NCBI GenBank assembly: GCA_945860785.1
Contig: CAMATD010000027.1
Span: 1 to 33,774 of the forward strand
From: Variovorax sp. YR752
GTDB taxonomy: Bacteria > Pseudomonadota > Gammaproteobacteria > Burkholderiales > Burkholderiaceae_C
Direction of reading: 5' to 3'
DNA length: 33,774 nucleotides
The notes beneath the pieces are model-generated. The model was not told where the DNA came from. It made no database searches and worked only from the letters and a program-made list of their open reading frames with translations. Made by a program: the position numbers and the translations under genes. Shown here one piece after another: positions 8,494 through 17,084 of the stretch; positions within the stretch are counted from its first letter, which is position 1, and the number at the start of each line of letters is the position of its first letter.

Positions 8494-8502
8494 CCCGCCC
8501 CT

Positions 8503-9765
8503 ATGCAGAGATCGCATATCGTTCGGCCCGCGGCCATGTTCTGGGGGCTGGTGGTGTTCATGCCGGTCGGCGTCACTTACCTCTCGGCCATCTTGCTGCT
8601 GCTCACCCTGCTGGTGGCCGGCGGCGGGCGCGAACGCTTCGCGCGGCTGCGTGCCAACCCCCTGTGGTGGCCGGTGATGGCCTACGTGGCGTGGACGCTC
8701 ATCGTGCTGGCCTTCCGGCCGCACTACCCGGAAACGCCCTCGAACCTGTTCCACGGCCTGCGCATTGCCGCGACCGTGCTGATGGCGATGGCGCTCACGC
8801 GCGAGGAAGCCATCTGGGCGCTGCGCGGCTTCCTGCTGATCGCGGCGCTCAACGTGCTGCTCATCGTCCTTTACTACGCGATCGGCTTCCCTATCTGGTC
8901 GCCGCTGCGCGCGGTGGTCATGGAGGTCGGCAACAAGTCGATCAGCAACGCGCTGCTGTTCAGCGTGGTGGCGGCCACGGCGGCGGTCTGGGGCATCGCG
9001 CAGATCGCGGCGCACCGGCCCCTGCGCGCCGTTCCCGCGTTCGTGCTGGTGCTCGGGCTGGGTCTGGTGGTAGCGCTGCCGCTGACCTCGCGCACCTCGG
9101 TGCTCGCGTTGCTGCTGGTGATCCCGGTGGTGTGCGTGCACCAGTGGCGCAATCACCTGAAGATGCTCGTGAGCGCGGTGGTGCTCGGCGCGGTGGTGCT
9201 CGGCGCGGGGCTCTACCAGTTGCCGCAGCTGCAACAGAAGGTCGAGACCGGCGTGCAGGAACTCGAAGAGGCACAAGCCGGCGCCGTCTTCAAGGGCAGC
9301 TGGGTCATCCGCTATTACATGTACCGCGACACCGGCCTCATGATCGCCGACCGTCCGCTCACGGGCTGGGGCATCGGCGGCTGGACCGACCAGTGGCACA
9401 AACGTGGCCCGGTGCTCTTCGCGGATTCGAACATGCCGCACAACGACTTCCTGTGGGCGGGAGCGCAAGGCGGCGTTCCCGCGCTGCTGAGTCTGCTGAT
9501 CATCATGGTGGCGGCCGTGTGGCAGGCGTGGAAGCGCCCCGACATCGCGGGCCGCTATGCACTGGGCGCCACGCTGATCGCGCTGATCGCCTCGAGCGTC
9601 AACTCGGCGCTGCGCGACGCACAGATCGGGCTGGCGCTGCTGTGGGTCGCGATGATCTACCTGCGGCTGGCGCAGGAAACGCAAGACCCGGCGCCCTGGC
9701 GCGACCTGTGGCCGGGCCGGCGGATTGCGCCAGCATCGACGCCAGTGGCCGCGGCAGCCGGCTAG
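8503..9765 (+). CDS. O-antigen ligase / Wzy-like polytopic membrane protein
   Basis: A 420-residue inner-membrane protein with about ten hydrophobic helices and one large periplasmic loop (about 240-320), the layout of the O-antigen ligase (WaaL) and polymerase family. The loop has RYYMYRDTGLMIADRPLTGWGIGGW followed by PHNDFLWAGAQGG, with the conserved histidine at residue 313. An Arg (TSRTSV, about 198) precedes the helix before the loop, as in ligases. The likely role is joining a polysaccharide or sugar chain to lipid A core or to another acceptor. It is convergent with the DUF2827 gene and overlaps it by four bases. Ligase and polymerase roles cannot be told apart from sequence alone. Confidence 0.85.
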   Translation: MQRSHIVRPAAMFWGLVVFMPVGVTYLSAILLLLTLLVAGGGRERFARLRANPLWWPVMAYVAWTLIVLAFRPHYPETPSNLFHGLRIAATVLMAMALTREEAIWALRGFLLIAALNVLLIVLYYAIGFPIWSPLRAVVMEVGNKSISNALLFSVVAATAAVWGIAQIAAHRPLRAVPAFVLVLGLGLVVALPLTSRTSVLALLLVIPVVCVHQWRNHLKMLVSAVVLGAVVLGAGLYQLPQLQQKVETGVQELEEAQAGAVFKGSWVIRYYMYRDTGLMIADRPLTGWGIGGWTDQWHKRGPVLFADSNMPHNDFLWAGAQGGVPALLSLLIIMVAAVWQAWKRPDIAGRYALGATLIALIASSVNSALRDAQIGLALLWVAMIYLRLAQETQDPAPWRDLWPGRRIAPASTPVAAAAG

Positions 9766-10879
9766 CCGCCGAACAGCACCCGGATGCGGTCGGTGTGCGC
9801 CGACACGTTGTCCGAGTTCGCGGGGTCCAGAGTCTGCAGAAAGGCGCCGGATGCGGCGGCATATTCAGGCAGCCGCGCATCGTGCGTTTCCGCCGCGCGC
9901 TCGATGGCGCCGGCCGCCTCGAAGATCTCGAATTCCAGTAGCCCACGTCCCGCAGGAACGTCGAGTTGTGGACCAGCGGATAGTTGCCGTACAGCGCTTC
10001 GTACAGCAGGTAGTTGAGGCCGTTTTCCCACTGGTGTGAGATGACGATGTCGGTGTGGTGCGCGGCCCATTCCACGAAGGGTCCGCGGTGGTCCGCCGTG
10101 GCCTTGCCGTCCTGCACCATCTGGAGGCCCAGCGCGATGTGCTTGAAGGCGACGTTTTCCTTCTTGTCGAAGGTGTTGGTCATGTAGACGTGCTGGACCA
10201 GGTCCGGGCGCCGCACATGGCACTCGTTGGCCGCCAACATCGGTATCAGCGAACTCTTGACGACGTTCAGGTTGGGCTCGAAGAAGGCAATGCGCTTGGC
10301 CTTGCCCTGGTTGCGGTAGCCGAAGCGCGCCTTCAGATCCGCATTGCCCGCCAGGTTCTTCTCGACGAAGTACGGCGACCAGATGTGCGGCAGCACGAAG
10401 ACGGGCGCCCGATAGACGGCCTCGAAATAGCTCTTGCAGGTGTGGGCGTGCTGCGGATTGGTCCAGAGCTCGTCGAACTGCACCCGGAAGGGGTTCGGCA
10501 TCCACTGGTTGGCCTGGAAGTTGATGGTTTCCACCGCCACCACGTAGTCGTTGCCGAAGCGGTACGACACGCACTTGCCATTGCGCTGGCGGACCACGTC
10601 GACGTGCGTTGGATGGACGAAGGCGTTCATCTCGATCAGCAGGTCGGTGTGGGCGATCACCGCCGAGAGCGGCCGCAGCGCCGACTGGAACTCCCCCAGC
10701 ATCATGCCGTCGGCGTAGCTGCCGATGCCGTCGTTGTGGGTGAGCCAGACCTCGCCGACCAGCGGCGACTGCTTGAGCAGCATGTAGAGATACACGCAGT
10801 GCTGGTTCGCGCCGTTGTACCAGATCGCCTGCGGTGCATCGGCCCGGATGTCCATCGTGATCGCGACATTGATCTTCAT
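9762..10879 (-). CDS. DUF2827 family protein, glycosyltransferase-like, one frameshift
   Basis: A protein of about 372 residues that I recognise as DUF2827, a family known mainly from Burkholderiales and lacking a proven function. The fold looks like a GT-B glycosyltransferase: a first Rossmann-like half (MKINVAITMD), the conserved block NPFRVQFDELWTNPQH, and a C-terminal half with HQWENGLNYLLYEALYGNYPLVHNS, which resembles the nucleotide-sugar-binding helix of such enzymes. The frame breaks at 9935-9936. Adding one G on the coding strand (GG to GGG) joins DVGYW to EFEIFEAAGA and gives a natural C-terminus ending at 9762. It is the third gene of the ilvE operon and converges on the O-antigen-ligase-like gene, so a surface-glycan role is plausible. 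Confidence 0.75.
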
Positions 10880-10904
10880 GGCTTCCGGGCCCCTGCGGGC
10901 GATG

Positions 10905-11114
10905 TCAATGCCGCGCCGACACTGTCTCGCCGGCCTTCAGCCGGTACACCGTGCCGCAGTACGGGCACTTGGCTTCGCCGGTGCGCGCCACGTCCAGGTA
11001 GACCTTGGGATGGTTGTCCCAGAGCTGCATGTCCGCCTTGGGGCTGGGGCAGAACACGCCGCCCTGATGGTTGAGCTCCTTGGCCAGGAGTTCGACGACT
11101 GCATTGGTAGACAT
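10905..11114 (-). CDS. CHCC-type zinc finger protein
   Basis: A 69-residue cytoplasmic protein of the zf-CHCC family, related to the zinc-binding part of mitochondrial complex I subunit NDUFS6. The four ligands are visible: Cys22, His35, Cys50 and Cys53 (CPYCGTVYRL). It starts 5 bases after the ilvE stop and ends 25 bases before the DUF2827 gene, so it belongs to the same transcript. Its role in bacteria is not established; small metal-binding helper roles have been proposed for the family. Confidence 0.9.
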   Translation of the reverse strand: MSTNAVVELLAKELNHQGGVFCPSPKADMQLWDNHPKVYLDVARTGEAKCPYCGTVYRLKAGETVSARH

Positions 11115-11119
11115 GGGAT

Positions 11120-12061
11120 TCAGACTTTCGTGAGCCAGTGGGCGTACTTGGGGTTCTTGCCGTTCACGATGTCGAAGAACGCTGCCTGGATCTTTTCCGT
11201 GATCGGGCCGCCGTCGCCGCGGTTGCCGATCTCGATGCGGTCGAGTTCGCGAATCGGCGTCACTTCGGCGGCCGTGCCGGTGAAAAAGGCTTCGTCGGAG
11301 ATGTAGACCTCGTCGCGCGTGATGCGCTTTTGCACCAGCTCGATGCCGAGGTCCTTGCAGATGTGCAGGATCGTGTTGCGCGTGATGCCGTTGAGCGCGC
11401 CGGCCGACAGGTCGGGCGTGTAGACCACGCCGCCCTTGACCACGAAGATGTTCTCGCCCGCGCCTTCGGAGACGAAACCGCTCGCGTCGAGCAGCAGCGC
11501 CTCGTCGTAGCCGTCGTCCAGCGCGTCCATGTTGGCCAGGATCGAGTTCGTGTAGTTGCTCACCGACTTGGCCTGCGTCATCGTGATGTTGACGTGGTGG
11601 CGGGTGTAGCTCGAGGTCTTCACGCGGGTGCCGCGGCGCATGCCCTCTTCACCGAGGTAGGCGCCCCAGGACCAAGCCGCGACCATGGCGTGGATCTTGT
11701 TGCCCTTGGGGCTCACGCCGAGCTTTTCGGAGCCGATCCAGATCAGCGGACGCAGGTAGCAGCTTTCGAGCTTGTTCTCGCGAACCACCTGTTTCTGGGC
11801 TTCGTTGAGCTGTTCGTGCGTGAAGGGGATCTTCATGCGCAGGATCTTGGCGCTGTTGAACAGGCGCTCGGTGTGCTCGGCGAGGCGGAAGATGGCTGTG
11901 CCTTCCGCCGTCTTGTAGGCGCGTACGCCCTCGAAGGCGCCGCAACCGTAGTGCAGCGTGTGGCTCAGCACGTGGATCTTGGCGTCGCGCCAGTCCACGA
12001 GTTCGCCATCCATCCAGATCTTGCCGTCACGGTCGTCCAGCGAGGGGGGGATCGAGCTCAT
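11120..12061 (-). CDS. ilvE: Branched-chain amino acid aminotransferase
   Basis: PLP-dependent class IV aminotransferase, 313 residues, making leucine, isoleucine and valine from their 2-oxo acids and glutamate. The start DGKIWMDGELVDWRDAKIHVLSHTLHYG and the motif FEGVRAY are typical of IlvE. Lys165 (TQAKSVSNYTNS) is the expected cofactor lysine, and the class IV signature EGAGENIFVV is intact. It is the first gene of the operon with the zinc finger and DUF2827 genes. An AAAGGA ribosome site lies about 10 bases before the ATG on the minus strand. Confidence 0.96.
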   Translation of the reverse strand: MSSIPPSLDDRDGKIWMDGELVDWRDAKIHVLSHTLHYGCGAFEGVRAYKTAEGTAIFRLAEHTERLFNSAKILRMKIPFTHEQLNEAQKQVVRENKLESCYLRPLIWIGSEKLGVSPKGNKIHAMVAAWSWGAYLGEEGMRRGTRVKTSSYTRHHVNITMTQAKSVSNYTNSILANMDALDDGYDEALLLDASGFVSEGAGENIFVVKGGVVYTPDLSAGALNGITRNTILHICKDLGIELVQKRITRDEVYISDEAFFTGTAAEVTPIRELDRIEIGNRGDGGPITEKIQAAFFDIVNGKNPKYAHWLTKV

Positions 12062-12099
12062 TTCCTGATTCCTTTGGGAGCGATGGGGGGAAGTCGCAA

Positions 12100-12147
12100 A
12101 TTTTACGGCGGCGGCCGGAACGGGGTGCCCGACAATGCCCGATTGTC
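12100..12147. promoter_or_regulatory. Divergent ilvE-rdgC control region
   Basis: The 110-base gap between the divergent ilvE and rdgC genes holds, on the minus strand, a -10-like TAAAAT (12100-12105) suitable for ilvE. On the plus strand it holds a 6-bp inverted repeat GACAAT-N5-ATTGTC (12131-12147). The GACAAT half could serve as the rdgC -10 box. No clear -35 boxes were seen. Confidence 0.35.
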
Positions 12148-12171
12148 CAAACCAGTGGAAAAAGGGTTTCC

Positions 12172-13179
12172 GTGTCCGTATTCAAGAACGTCATCGTCTA
12201 TCGCATCGAACCGACCTGGTCCCAAACATTGACCGAGGCAGAAGAAGGGCTTGGCAAGCATCGCTTCGAGCCCTGCGGCCCCTCGCAGGAAAAGTCCGCC
12301 GGCTGGGTCGAGCCCCGCGGCGAAGCCAGCGGCCCGTTGGTCGAATCCATCGACGGCCAGTGGCTCGTCGAATACATGATCGAGAGCAAGGCGGTCCCCG
12401 GCTCCGTGGTGCGCCGCAAGCGCGACGAGCGCTGCGCGCAGATCGAGACCACCACCGGCCGCAAGCCCGGCAAGAAGGAAAAGAAGGAACTCAAGGAAGA
12501 CATCACCCTCGAACTGCTGCCGATGGCCTTTACCCGCAGCGCGCGCGTGGCCGTGTGGATCGACAAGGCCGAGAACCGTCTCGTGATCAACAGCGGCAAC
12601 GCTGCGCGCGCCGACGAAGTGGTCACCAGCCTCGTGAAGTCGCTCGACGGCTTTGCCGTGGCGCTGATCAACACGCAGATCGAACCGGCCGCCGCCATGG
12701 CCAACTGGCTGCTGACGCAGGAGCCGCCGGCCGGCTTCACCATCGACCGCGAGTGCGAACTCAAGGCCTCGGACGATTCGAAGGCCGTGGTGCGCTACGC
12801 CAAGCATCCGCTCGACATCGAGGAAGTGCAGAAGCACATCACCGACGGCAAGCGCCCGACGCGCCTGGCGCTCACATGGGACGACCGCGTGTCGTTCGAG
12901 CTGACGCACGGCATGCTGATCCGCAAGATCGTGTTCCTCGAAGGCACGGGCGATGGCGCCGCGGGCGGCAAGAAGGAAGACAACTACGACGCGGACGTGG
13001 CGATTGCCACGGGCGAGCTGGGCCAGCTGGTGCCGGCGCTGCTCGATGCGCTGGGCGGCGAAGCGGCGTTCTCGGCCGCTCCGGCGGACGAGGCGCCGAA
13101 ACCCGCAGCCGCAGCACCCGCGCCGACCACGACGACGCCAGCCGACGCCGCCGAGGAAGAAGAAGACGCGCCGTTCTGA
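12172..13179 (+). CDS. rdgC: Recombination-associated protein RdgC with SSB-like acidic tail
   Basis: A 335-residue nucleoid-associated DNA-binding protein. In E. coli RdgC forms a ring dimer around duplex DNA and limits RecA access. The family start MSVFKNVIVYRI, the LLPMAFTRS segment, IDRECELK and TWDDRVSFELTHGMLIRKIVF are recognisable. The start is the GTG at 12172. E. coli RdgC is about 303 residues, and the surplus here is a C-terminal tail. Residues about 301-327 are rich in Ala, Pro and Thr, and the last eight are EEEEDAPF. That layout, a flexible linker and then an acidic tip ending in Pro-Phe, is the same as in single-stranded DNA-binding protein SSB. It converges on the M20 gene with a 9-base gap. 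Confidence 0.95.
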   Translation: MSVFKNVIVYRIEPTWSQTLTEAEEGLGKHRFEPCGPSQEKSAGWVEPRGEASGPLVESIDGQWLVEYMIESKAVPGSVVRRKRDERCAQIETTTGRKPGKKEKKELKEDITLELLPMAFTRSARVAVWIDKAENRLVINSGNAARADEVVTSLVKSLDGFAVALINTQIEPAAAMANWLLTQEPPAGFTIDRECELKASDDSKAVVRYAKHPLDIEEVQKHITDGKRPTRLALTWDDRVSFELTHGMLIRKIVFLEGTGDGAAGGKKEDNYDADVAIATGELGQLVPALLDALGGEAAFSAAPADEAPKPAAAAPAPTTTTPADAAEEEEDAPF

Positions 13180-13188
13180 AGAACGCGC

Positions 13189-14394
13189 TCAGGCGACCAG
13201 GTAAGTTTGCGCAAGGCGCACCCAGCAGGCTGCCCCCAGCGGCAGCACCTGGTCGTTGAAGTCGTAACCGGGGTTGTGCACCATGCAGCCGCCAAACTCG
13301 CCCTCCCCGTTGCCGAGCAGCACATAGCAGCCCGGCAACTCGGTGAGCATCCAGGCGAAGTCCTCGCTGCCCGAAAAGCCCTTCGGCGCTTCGGTGACGA
13401 CGTGCTCCGCGCCGACGAGTTCGGTGCAGACCTGCTCCATCAACCGGCATTCGACCGCGGTGTTGACCACGGGCGGCACGAGCTGGCGGTAGTCGATCTC
13501 GGCCTGTGCGCCGTGGGCCTGCGCCGTGAGACTCACGATCTCGCGGATGCGCTGCTCCACCATCGCGCGCGTCTCGGGCCGTGCCGCACGCACGTTGAGG
13601 CCGAGCGCCACCGATTGCGGAATGACGTTGTGCGTGGCACCGCCGCGAATAAAGCCGACCGACACGACGGCCGTGTCGTCCGGCGCCACGTTGCGCGCCA
13701 CCACGGTCTGCAGGGCCGTGACCACCGCAGCGGCAGCGGGCACGGGATCGCGCGAGCGGTGCGGCATCGCACCATGGCCGCCCACACCCTGGATCGTGAC
13801 GTCGGCCACGTCCGAAGACAGCGTGACCGACCCCTCGATCACGAGGAAGCTGCCGACCGGGACGCCGGGCGCGTTGTGCAGCGCGTAGACCGCATCGCAA
13901 GGAAAGCGCTCGAACAGACCGTCTTCGATCATCGCGCGCGCGCCGCAGAGGTTCTCTTCGTCGGGCTGGAAGATCAGGTTCAGCGTGCCGTCGAAATCGC
14001 GACGCTTCGCGAGCGCCTTGGCGGCCGCGAGCAGGATGGCGGTGTGGCCGTCGTGGCCGCAGGCATGCATGCGGCCGTGGTTCTTGCTCGCATACGGCAG
14101 GCCCGTGGCCTCGACGATGGGCAGCGCGTCCATGTCGGCGCGAATGCCGAGCCGGCGCGTGCCGTGGCCGAGCTTAAGCTGGGCCACGATGCCGGTCTTG
14201 CCGATGCCGGTGTGCACCTCGTAGCCCCATTCGCGCAGCAGGTTGGCGACCAGTTCGCTGGTCGCGCTCACCTCGAAGCCGAGCTCGGGGTTGGCGTGAA
14301 TCTGGCGGCGGATGTCGACGAAGGCCTGGGTGTCGGCGGCCGGCAGCAGCCGGGACAGGAGCCTGGTGGTTTCAAGGCTGAGTTCGCGGGTCAT
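13189..14394 (-). CDS. M20 family amidohydrolase (hippurate hydrolase-like)
   Basis: A 401-residue cytoplasmic metal-dependent hydrolase of the M20D (HipO / N-acyl-amino-acid hydrolase) type. It probably splits an N-acyl amino acid into acid and amino acid. Metal-site motifs are RADMDALP (about 85-92), MHACGHDGHTA (109-119, with Cys112 and His114), the PDEE pair (about 144-147), ALHNAPG (171-177) and a C-terminal VHNPGYDFND. The dimerisation insert (about 190-300) includes GHGAMPHRSRDP. It follows the MFS transporter gene by 28 bases on the same strand, so the transporter probably brings in its substrate. The true substrate is not known. Confidence 0.92.
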   Translation of the reverse strand: MTRELSLETTRLLSRLLPAADTQAFVDIRRQIHANPELGFEVSATSELVANLLREWGYEVHTGIGKTGIVAQLKLGHGTRRLGIRADMDALPIVEATGLPYASKNHGRMHACGHDGHTAILLAAAKALAKRRDFDGTLNLIFQPDEENLCGARAMIEDGLFERFPCDAVYALHNAPGVPVGSFLVIEGSVTLSSDVADVTIQGVGGHGAMPHRSRDPVPAAAAVVTALQTVVARNVAPDDTAVVSVGFIRGGATHNVIPQSVALGLNVRAARPETRAMVEQRIREIVSLTAQAHGAQAEIDYRQLVPPVVNTAVECRLMEQVCTELVGAEHVVTEAPKGFSGSEDFAWMLTELPGCYVLLGNGEGEFGGCMVHNPGYDFNDQVLPLGAACWVRLAQTYLVA

Positions 14395-14422
14395 GTCTTG
14401 CGTTCGGTTCGGTGAAGAAATA

Positions 14423-15754
14423 TCAGTCGGCCTTGCGCTCGCGCAGGCTCAGGAGTGCGCAAAGGCTCAATACGCCGCAGACCATCATGTAGAAGGCCGG
14501 CGACATCGGGTTGTCGGTTTTGGCGAGCAGCCAGGTCACGATGAATTGCGAGGAGCCGCCGAAGACCGTCACGCCGATGCTGTAGATCACCGAGATGCCG
14601 CTGGCGCGCACGCCGATCGGCAGCATCTCGAGCAGCATCAGGAACATGGGCGTGGTGCCGATGTTCACGCTGGCCGTCAACAGCGCCGACAGGCACAGCA
14701 CCAGCGGCACGCTCGGGTAGTGGCTGATGAGCCAGAACACCTGGTACACCGCAATCACGCTGAACAGCAGCGAGCCGATCACCAGCGGCTTGCGGTTCGG
14801 CAGCCTGTCGGCCAGGCGCCCCGCCACCAGCGACACCGCGAACAGCGTGATGCCCGTGACGCAGCCCGACAGCAGCGACAGCGACGGCGGCATGTGCAGC
14901 ACGCGGATCATGTAGGTCGGCATGAAGAACACGACGAGGTACATGGTGGCCGTGCCCGCCGTGGTGGCGAAGATGCCCTTGAGCACCGTGCCGCCGTGCG
15001 CGCGCAGCAGCCGGCCGATGGGGCTGGACTCGTGGCGCTCGGCCTGGTGCGTCTCTTCGAGGTTGGCGCGGATGTACAGGCCCACCGGCGCGATCAGCAA
15101 CCCGAGCAGGAAAGGCAGGCGCCAGCCCCAGCTCTCGAGCGAAGCCTGCGGCAGCGCGGCGTACAGCGCGGCACCGGTCAGCGCACCCAGCAGCGCCGAC
15201 ACGCCCTGGCTCGCGAGCTGCCAGCTCACGCGAAAACCGCGGCCCTTGATGCCGCCGGCCTCCATCAGCATCGAGGTGGCCGCACCCACCTCGCCGCCGA
15301 GCGAGAAGCCTTGCAGCAGGCGCCCCGCCACGATCATCAGCGAGCCGAACACGCCGGCCGAGGCGTAGCTGGGCGCCAGCGCGATGCACAGCGTGCCGAG
15401 CACCATCAGGCCGATGGTCAGCGTCATCGCGGCCTTGCGCCCCTTGCGGTCGGCGTAGTTGCCGATGATCACGCCGCCCAGCGGCCGCATCACGAAGCCG
15501 ATGCCGAAGGTGGCCACGGCCAGCAGCAATGAGCCGTACGGGCTGTCGGACGGAAAGAACAGCTTGCCGATCAGCAGCGCGAAGAAGCTGTAGACAGTGA
15601 AGTCGTACATCTCCAGCGCATTGCCCAGCGAGCAGGCGGCGATCAGGCGGAACTGGCTCTGCTTTCCCCTGCCGTGTGCGGCGTCCGGAGAAGGCACGGC
15701 AGTCGCCGAGGGGGAACCCAGCATCGGGCTGGCGGGCAAGGCGGCTTCGCTCAT
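14423..15754 (-). CDS. MFS transporter, metabolite:proton symporter (MHS) type
   Basis: A 443-residue inner-membrane protein with 12 predicted helices. The MHS-family signatures are the start of helix 1 (GNALEMYDFTVYSFFA), the loop PLGGVIIGNYADRKGRK between helices 2 and 3, and GRLLQGFSLGGEVGAA in helix 4. Members carry organic acids, proline, betaine or related compounds. The ATG at 15754 is used because GGAGAC lies a few bases upstream; the open frame runs further upstream only because stops are rare in this GC-rich DNA. It is the first gene of an operon with the M20 amidohydrolase and divergent from the asparaginase gene. Confidence 0.92.
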   Translation of the reverse strand: MSEAALPASPMLGSPSATAVPSPDAAHGRGKQSQFRLIAACSLGNALEMYDFTVYSFFALLIGKLFFPSDSPYGSLLLAVATFGIGFVMRPLGGVIIGNYADRKGRKAAMTLTIGLMVLGTLCIALAPSYASAGVFGSLMIVAGRLLQGFSLGGEVGAATSMLMEAGGIKGRGFRVSWQLASQGVSALLGALTGAALYAALPQASLESWGWRLPFLLGLLIAPVGLYIRANLEETHQAERHESSPIGRLLRAHGGTVLKGIFATTAGTATMYLVVFFMPTYMIRVLHMPPSLSLLSGCVTGITLFAVSLVAGRLADRLPNRKPLVIGSLLFSVIAVYQVFWLISHYPSVPLVLCLSALLTASVNIGTTPMFLMLLEMLPIGVRASGISVIYSIGVTVFGGSSQFIVTWLLAKTDNPMSPAFYMMVCGVLSLCALLSLRERKAD

Positions 15755-15858
15755 CGAATGTCTCCACGAACAGAGGTTGCAGGGACATCGGCTCAGCCCC
15801 CATCGCGGCGGAGTATTCAGGCAAAGCGAGCGCTGCAGCAAAGAATCACATATTTTCA

Positions 15859-15879
15859 TGCCGATAACCAAATGGCATC
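15859..15879. promoter_or_regulatory. Interrupted dyad between MFS and asparaginase genes
   Basis: ATGCC-N11-GGCAT is a perfect 5-bp inverted repeat in the 261-base gap between two divergent genes. It sits in the only AT-rich stretch there (about 15840-15875), which would suit promoters. A LysR-type regulator gene lies just downstream of the asparaginase gene, so this is a candidate site for it. No gene was seen in the gap. Confidence 0.35.
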
Positions 15880-16015
15880 CCCGGCAGAAAGACGGCCAGA
15901 GGACCATCGGTGCAACTACCGAGACGCCCCGTTGTCGGGCACCGCGCACCGCGAGCGGCGCCTTCACAATGTCGCCTGCGCATTGCCGCACCGTCATCCA
16001 CAACAAGGAAACCTC

Positions 16016-17068
16016 ATGAAATTCATCCACCAATGCCTGTGCCTGCTGGCGATCGCGCCGTGCATGATGGCCGCCTCGGCCCAGGGCAAGCCCGTCGTTC
16101 AGTTCATCGCCACCGGCGGCACCATCGCGATGAAGATCGACCCGGTCACCAAGGGCGTGGTGCCCGCGATCTCGGGCGACGACCTGATGCAGACCGTGCC
16201 CGACGCGGGCAAGTACGCCACCATCGAGGTCAACAACTTCTCCGCCATGTCGGCCAACTACGTCGAGGCCAAGTGGTGGACGCGCCTCACCAAGGCCGTC
16301 GACGATGCGCTGGCGCGCCCCGAGGTGGCGGGCGTGGTCATCGCCCACGGCACCGACACCATGGAAGAAACGGCGTACTGGCTCGACCTCACGGTCAAGT
16401 CGAACAAGCCGGTCATCCTGATCGGGGCGCAGCGCAATGCGTCCTCGCCCGACTTCGACGGCCCGCGCAACCTGCTCAACGCGATCCGCATCGCCACCAC
16501 GCCCGAGGCGGTCGGCCAGGGCGTGATGCTCGCGATGAACAACCAGATCAACGCCGCGCGCGCCGTCACCAAGACGCACACCGGCAACGTCGAGACCTTC
16601 AAGTCGGGCGACTTCGGCTTCATCGGCGAGGTGTGGGACGACAAGGTGGTGTTCTCGCGCACCGCGCTGCGCCGCCAGCACATCGACATCGGCACGGCCG
16701 AGATGCCGCGCGTGGAGATCCTCGCGATGTTCGGCGGTGCCGACGGCTCGCTGCTGCGCTACGCGGTGGACCAGGGCGCCAAGGGCATCGTCGTGCAGGC
16801 GGTGGGCATGGGCAACATGAACGTCTCCATGTTCGAGGCGGTGAAGTACGCGCTGTCGCGCGGCGTGCCGGTGGTCGTCTCCACCCGCGTGCCGAACGGC
16901 CGCACCATGCCGCTCTACGGCTTCGTGGGCGGCGGCAAGACCACCTTCGACGCCGGCGCGGTGATGTCGGGCGACCTGAGCCCGCAGAAGGCGCGCCTGC
17001 TGCTGATGCTGAAGCTGCACCAGGGCGTCACCGACAAGGCCGGCCTGCAGGCCGCATTCGACCGCTGA
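16016..17068 (+). CDS. Type II (exported) L-asparaginase
   Basis: A 350-residue enzyme that hydrolyses asparagine, and often glutamine, to the acid and ammonia, probably in the periplasm. A signal peptide covers about residues 1-23 (hydrophobic core LCLLAIAP, end SAQG). Active-site residues seen are Thr36 in ATGGTIA, Thr113-Asp114 in HGTDTMEET and Lys186 in VTKTHT. AAGGAA lies about 7 bases before the ATG. The LysR gene begins 16 bases downstream on the same strand. Together with the M20 and MFS genes across the divergent region, it suggests a locus for using amide nitrogen. Confidence 0.95.
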   Translation: MKFIHQCLCLLAIAPCMMAASAQGKPVVQFIATGGTIAMKIDPVTKGVVPAISGDDLMQTVPDAGKYATIEVNNFSAMSANYVEAKWWTRLTKAVDDALARPEVAGVVIAHGTDTMEETAYWLDLTVKSNKPVILIGAQRNASSPDFDGPRNLLNAIRIATTPEAVGQGVMLAMNNQINAARAVTKTHTGNVETFKSGDFGFIGEVWDDKVVFSRTALRRQHIDIGTAEMPRVEILAMFGGADGSLLRYAVDQGAKGIVVQAVGMGNMNVSMFEAVKYALSRGVPVVVSTRVPNGRTMPLYGFVGGGKTTFDAGAVMSGDLSPQKARLLLMLKLHQGVTDKAGLQAAFDR

Positions 17069-17084
17069 AGCCCGCGAGCCCGCG

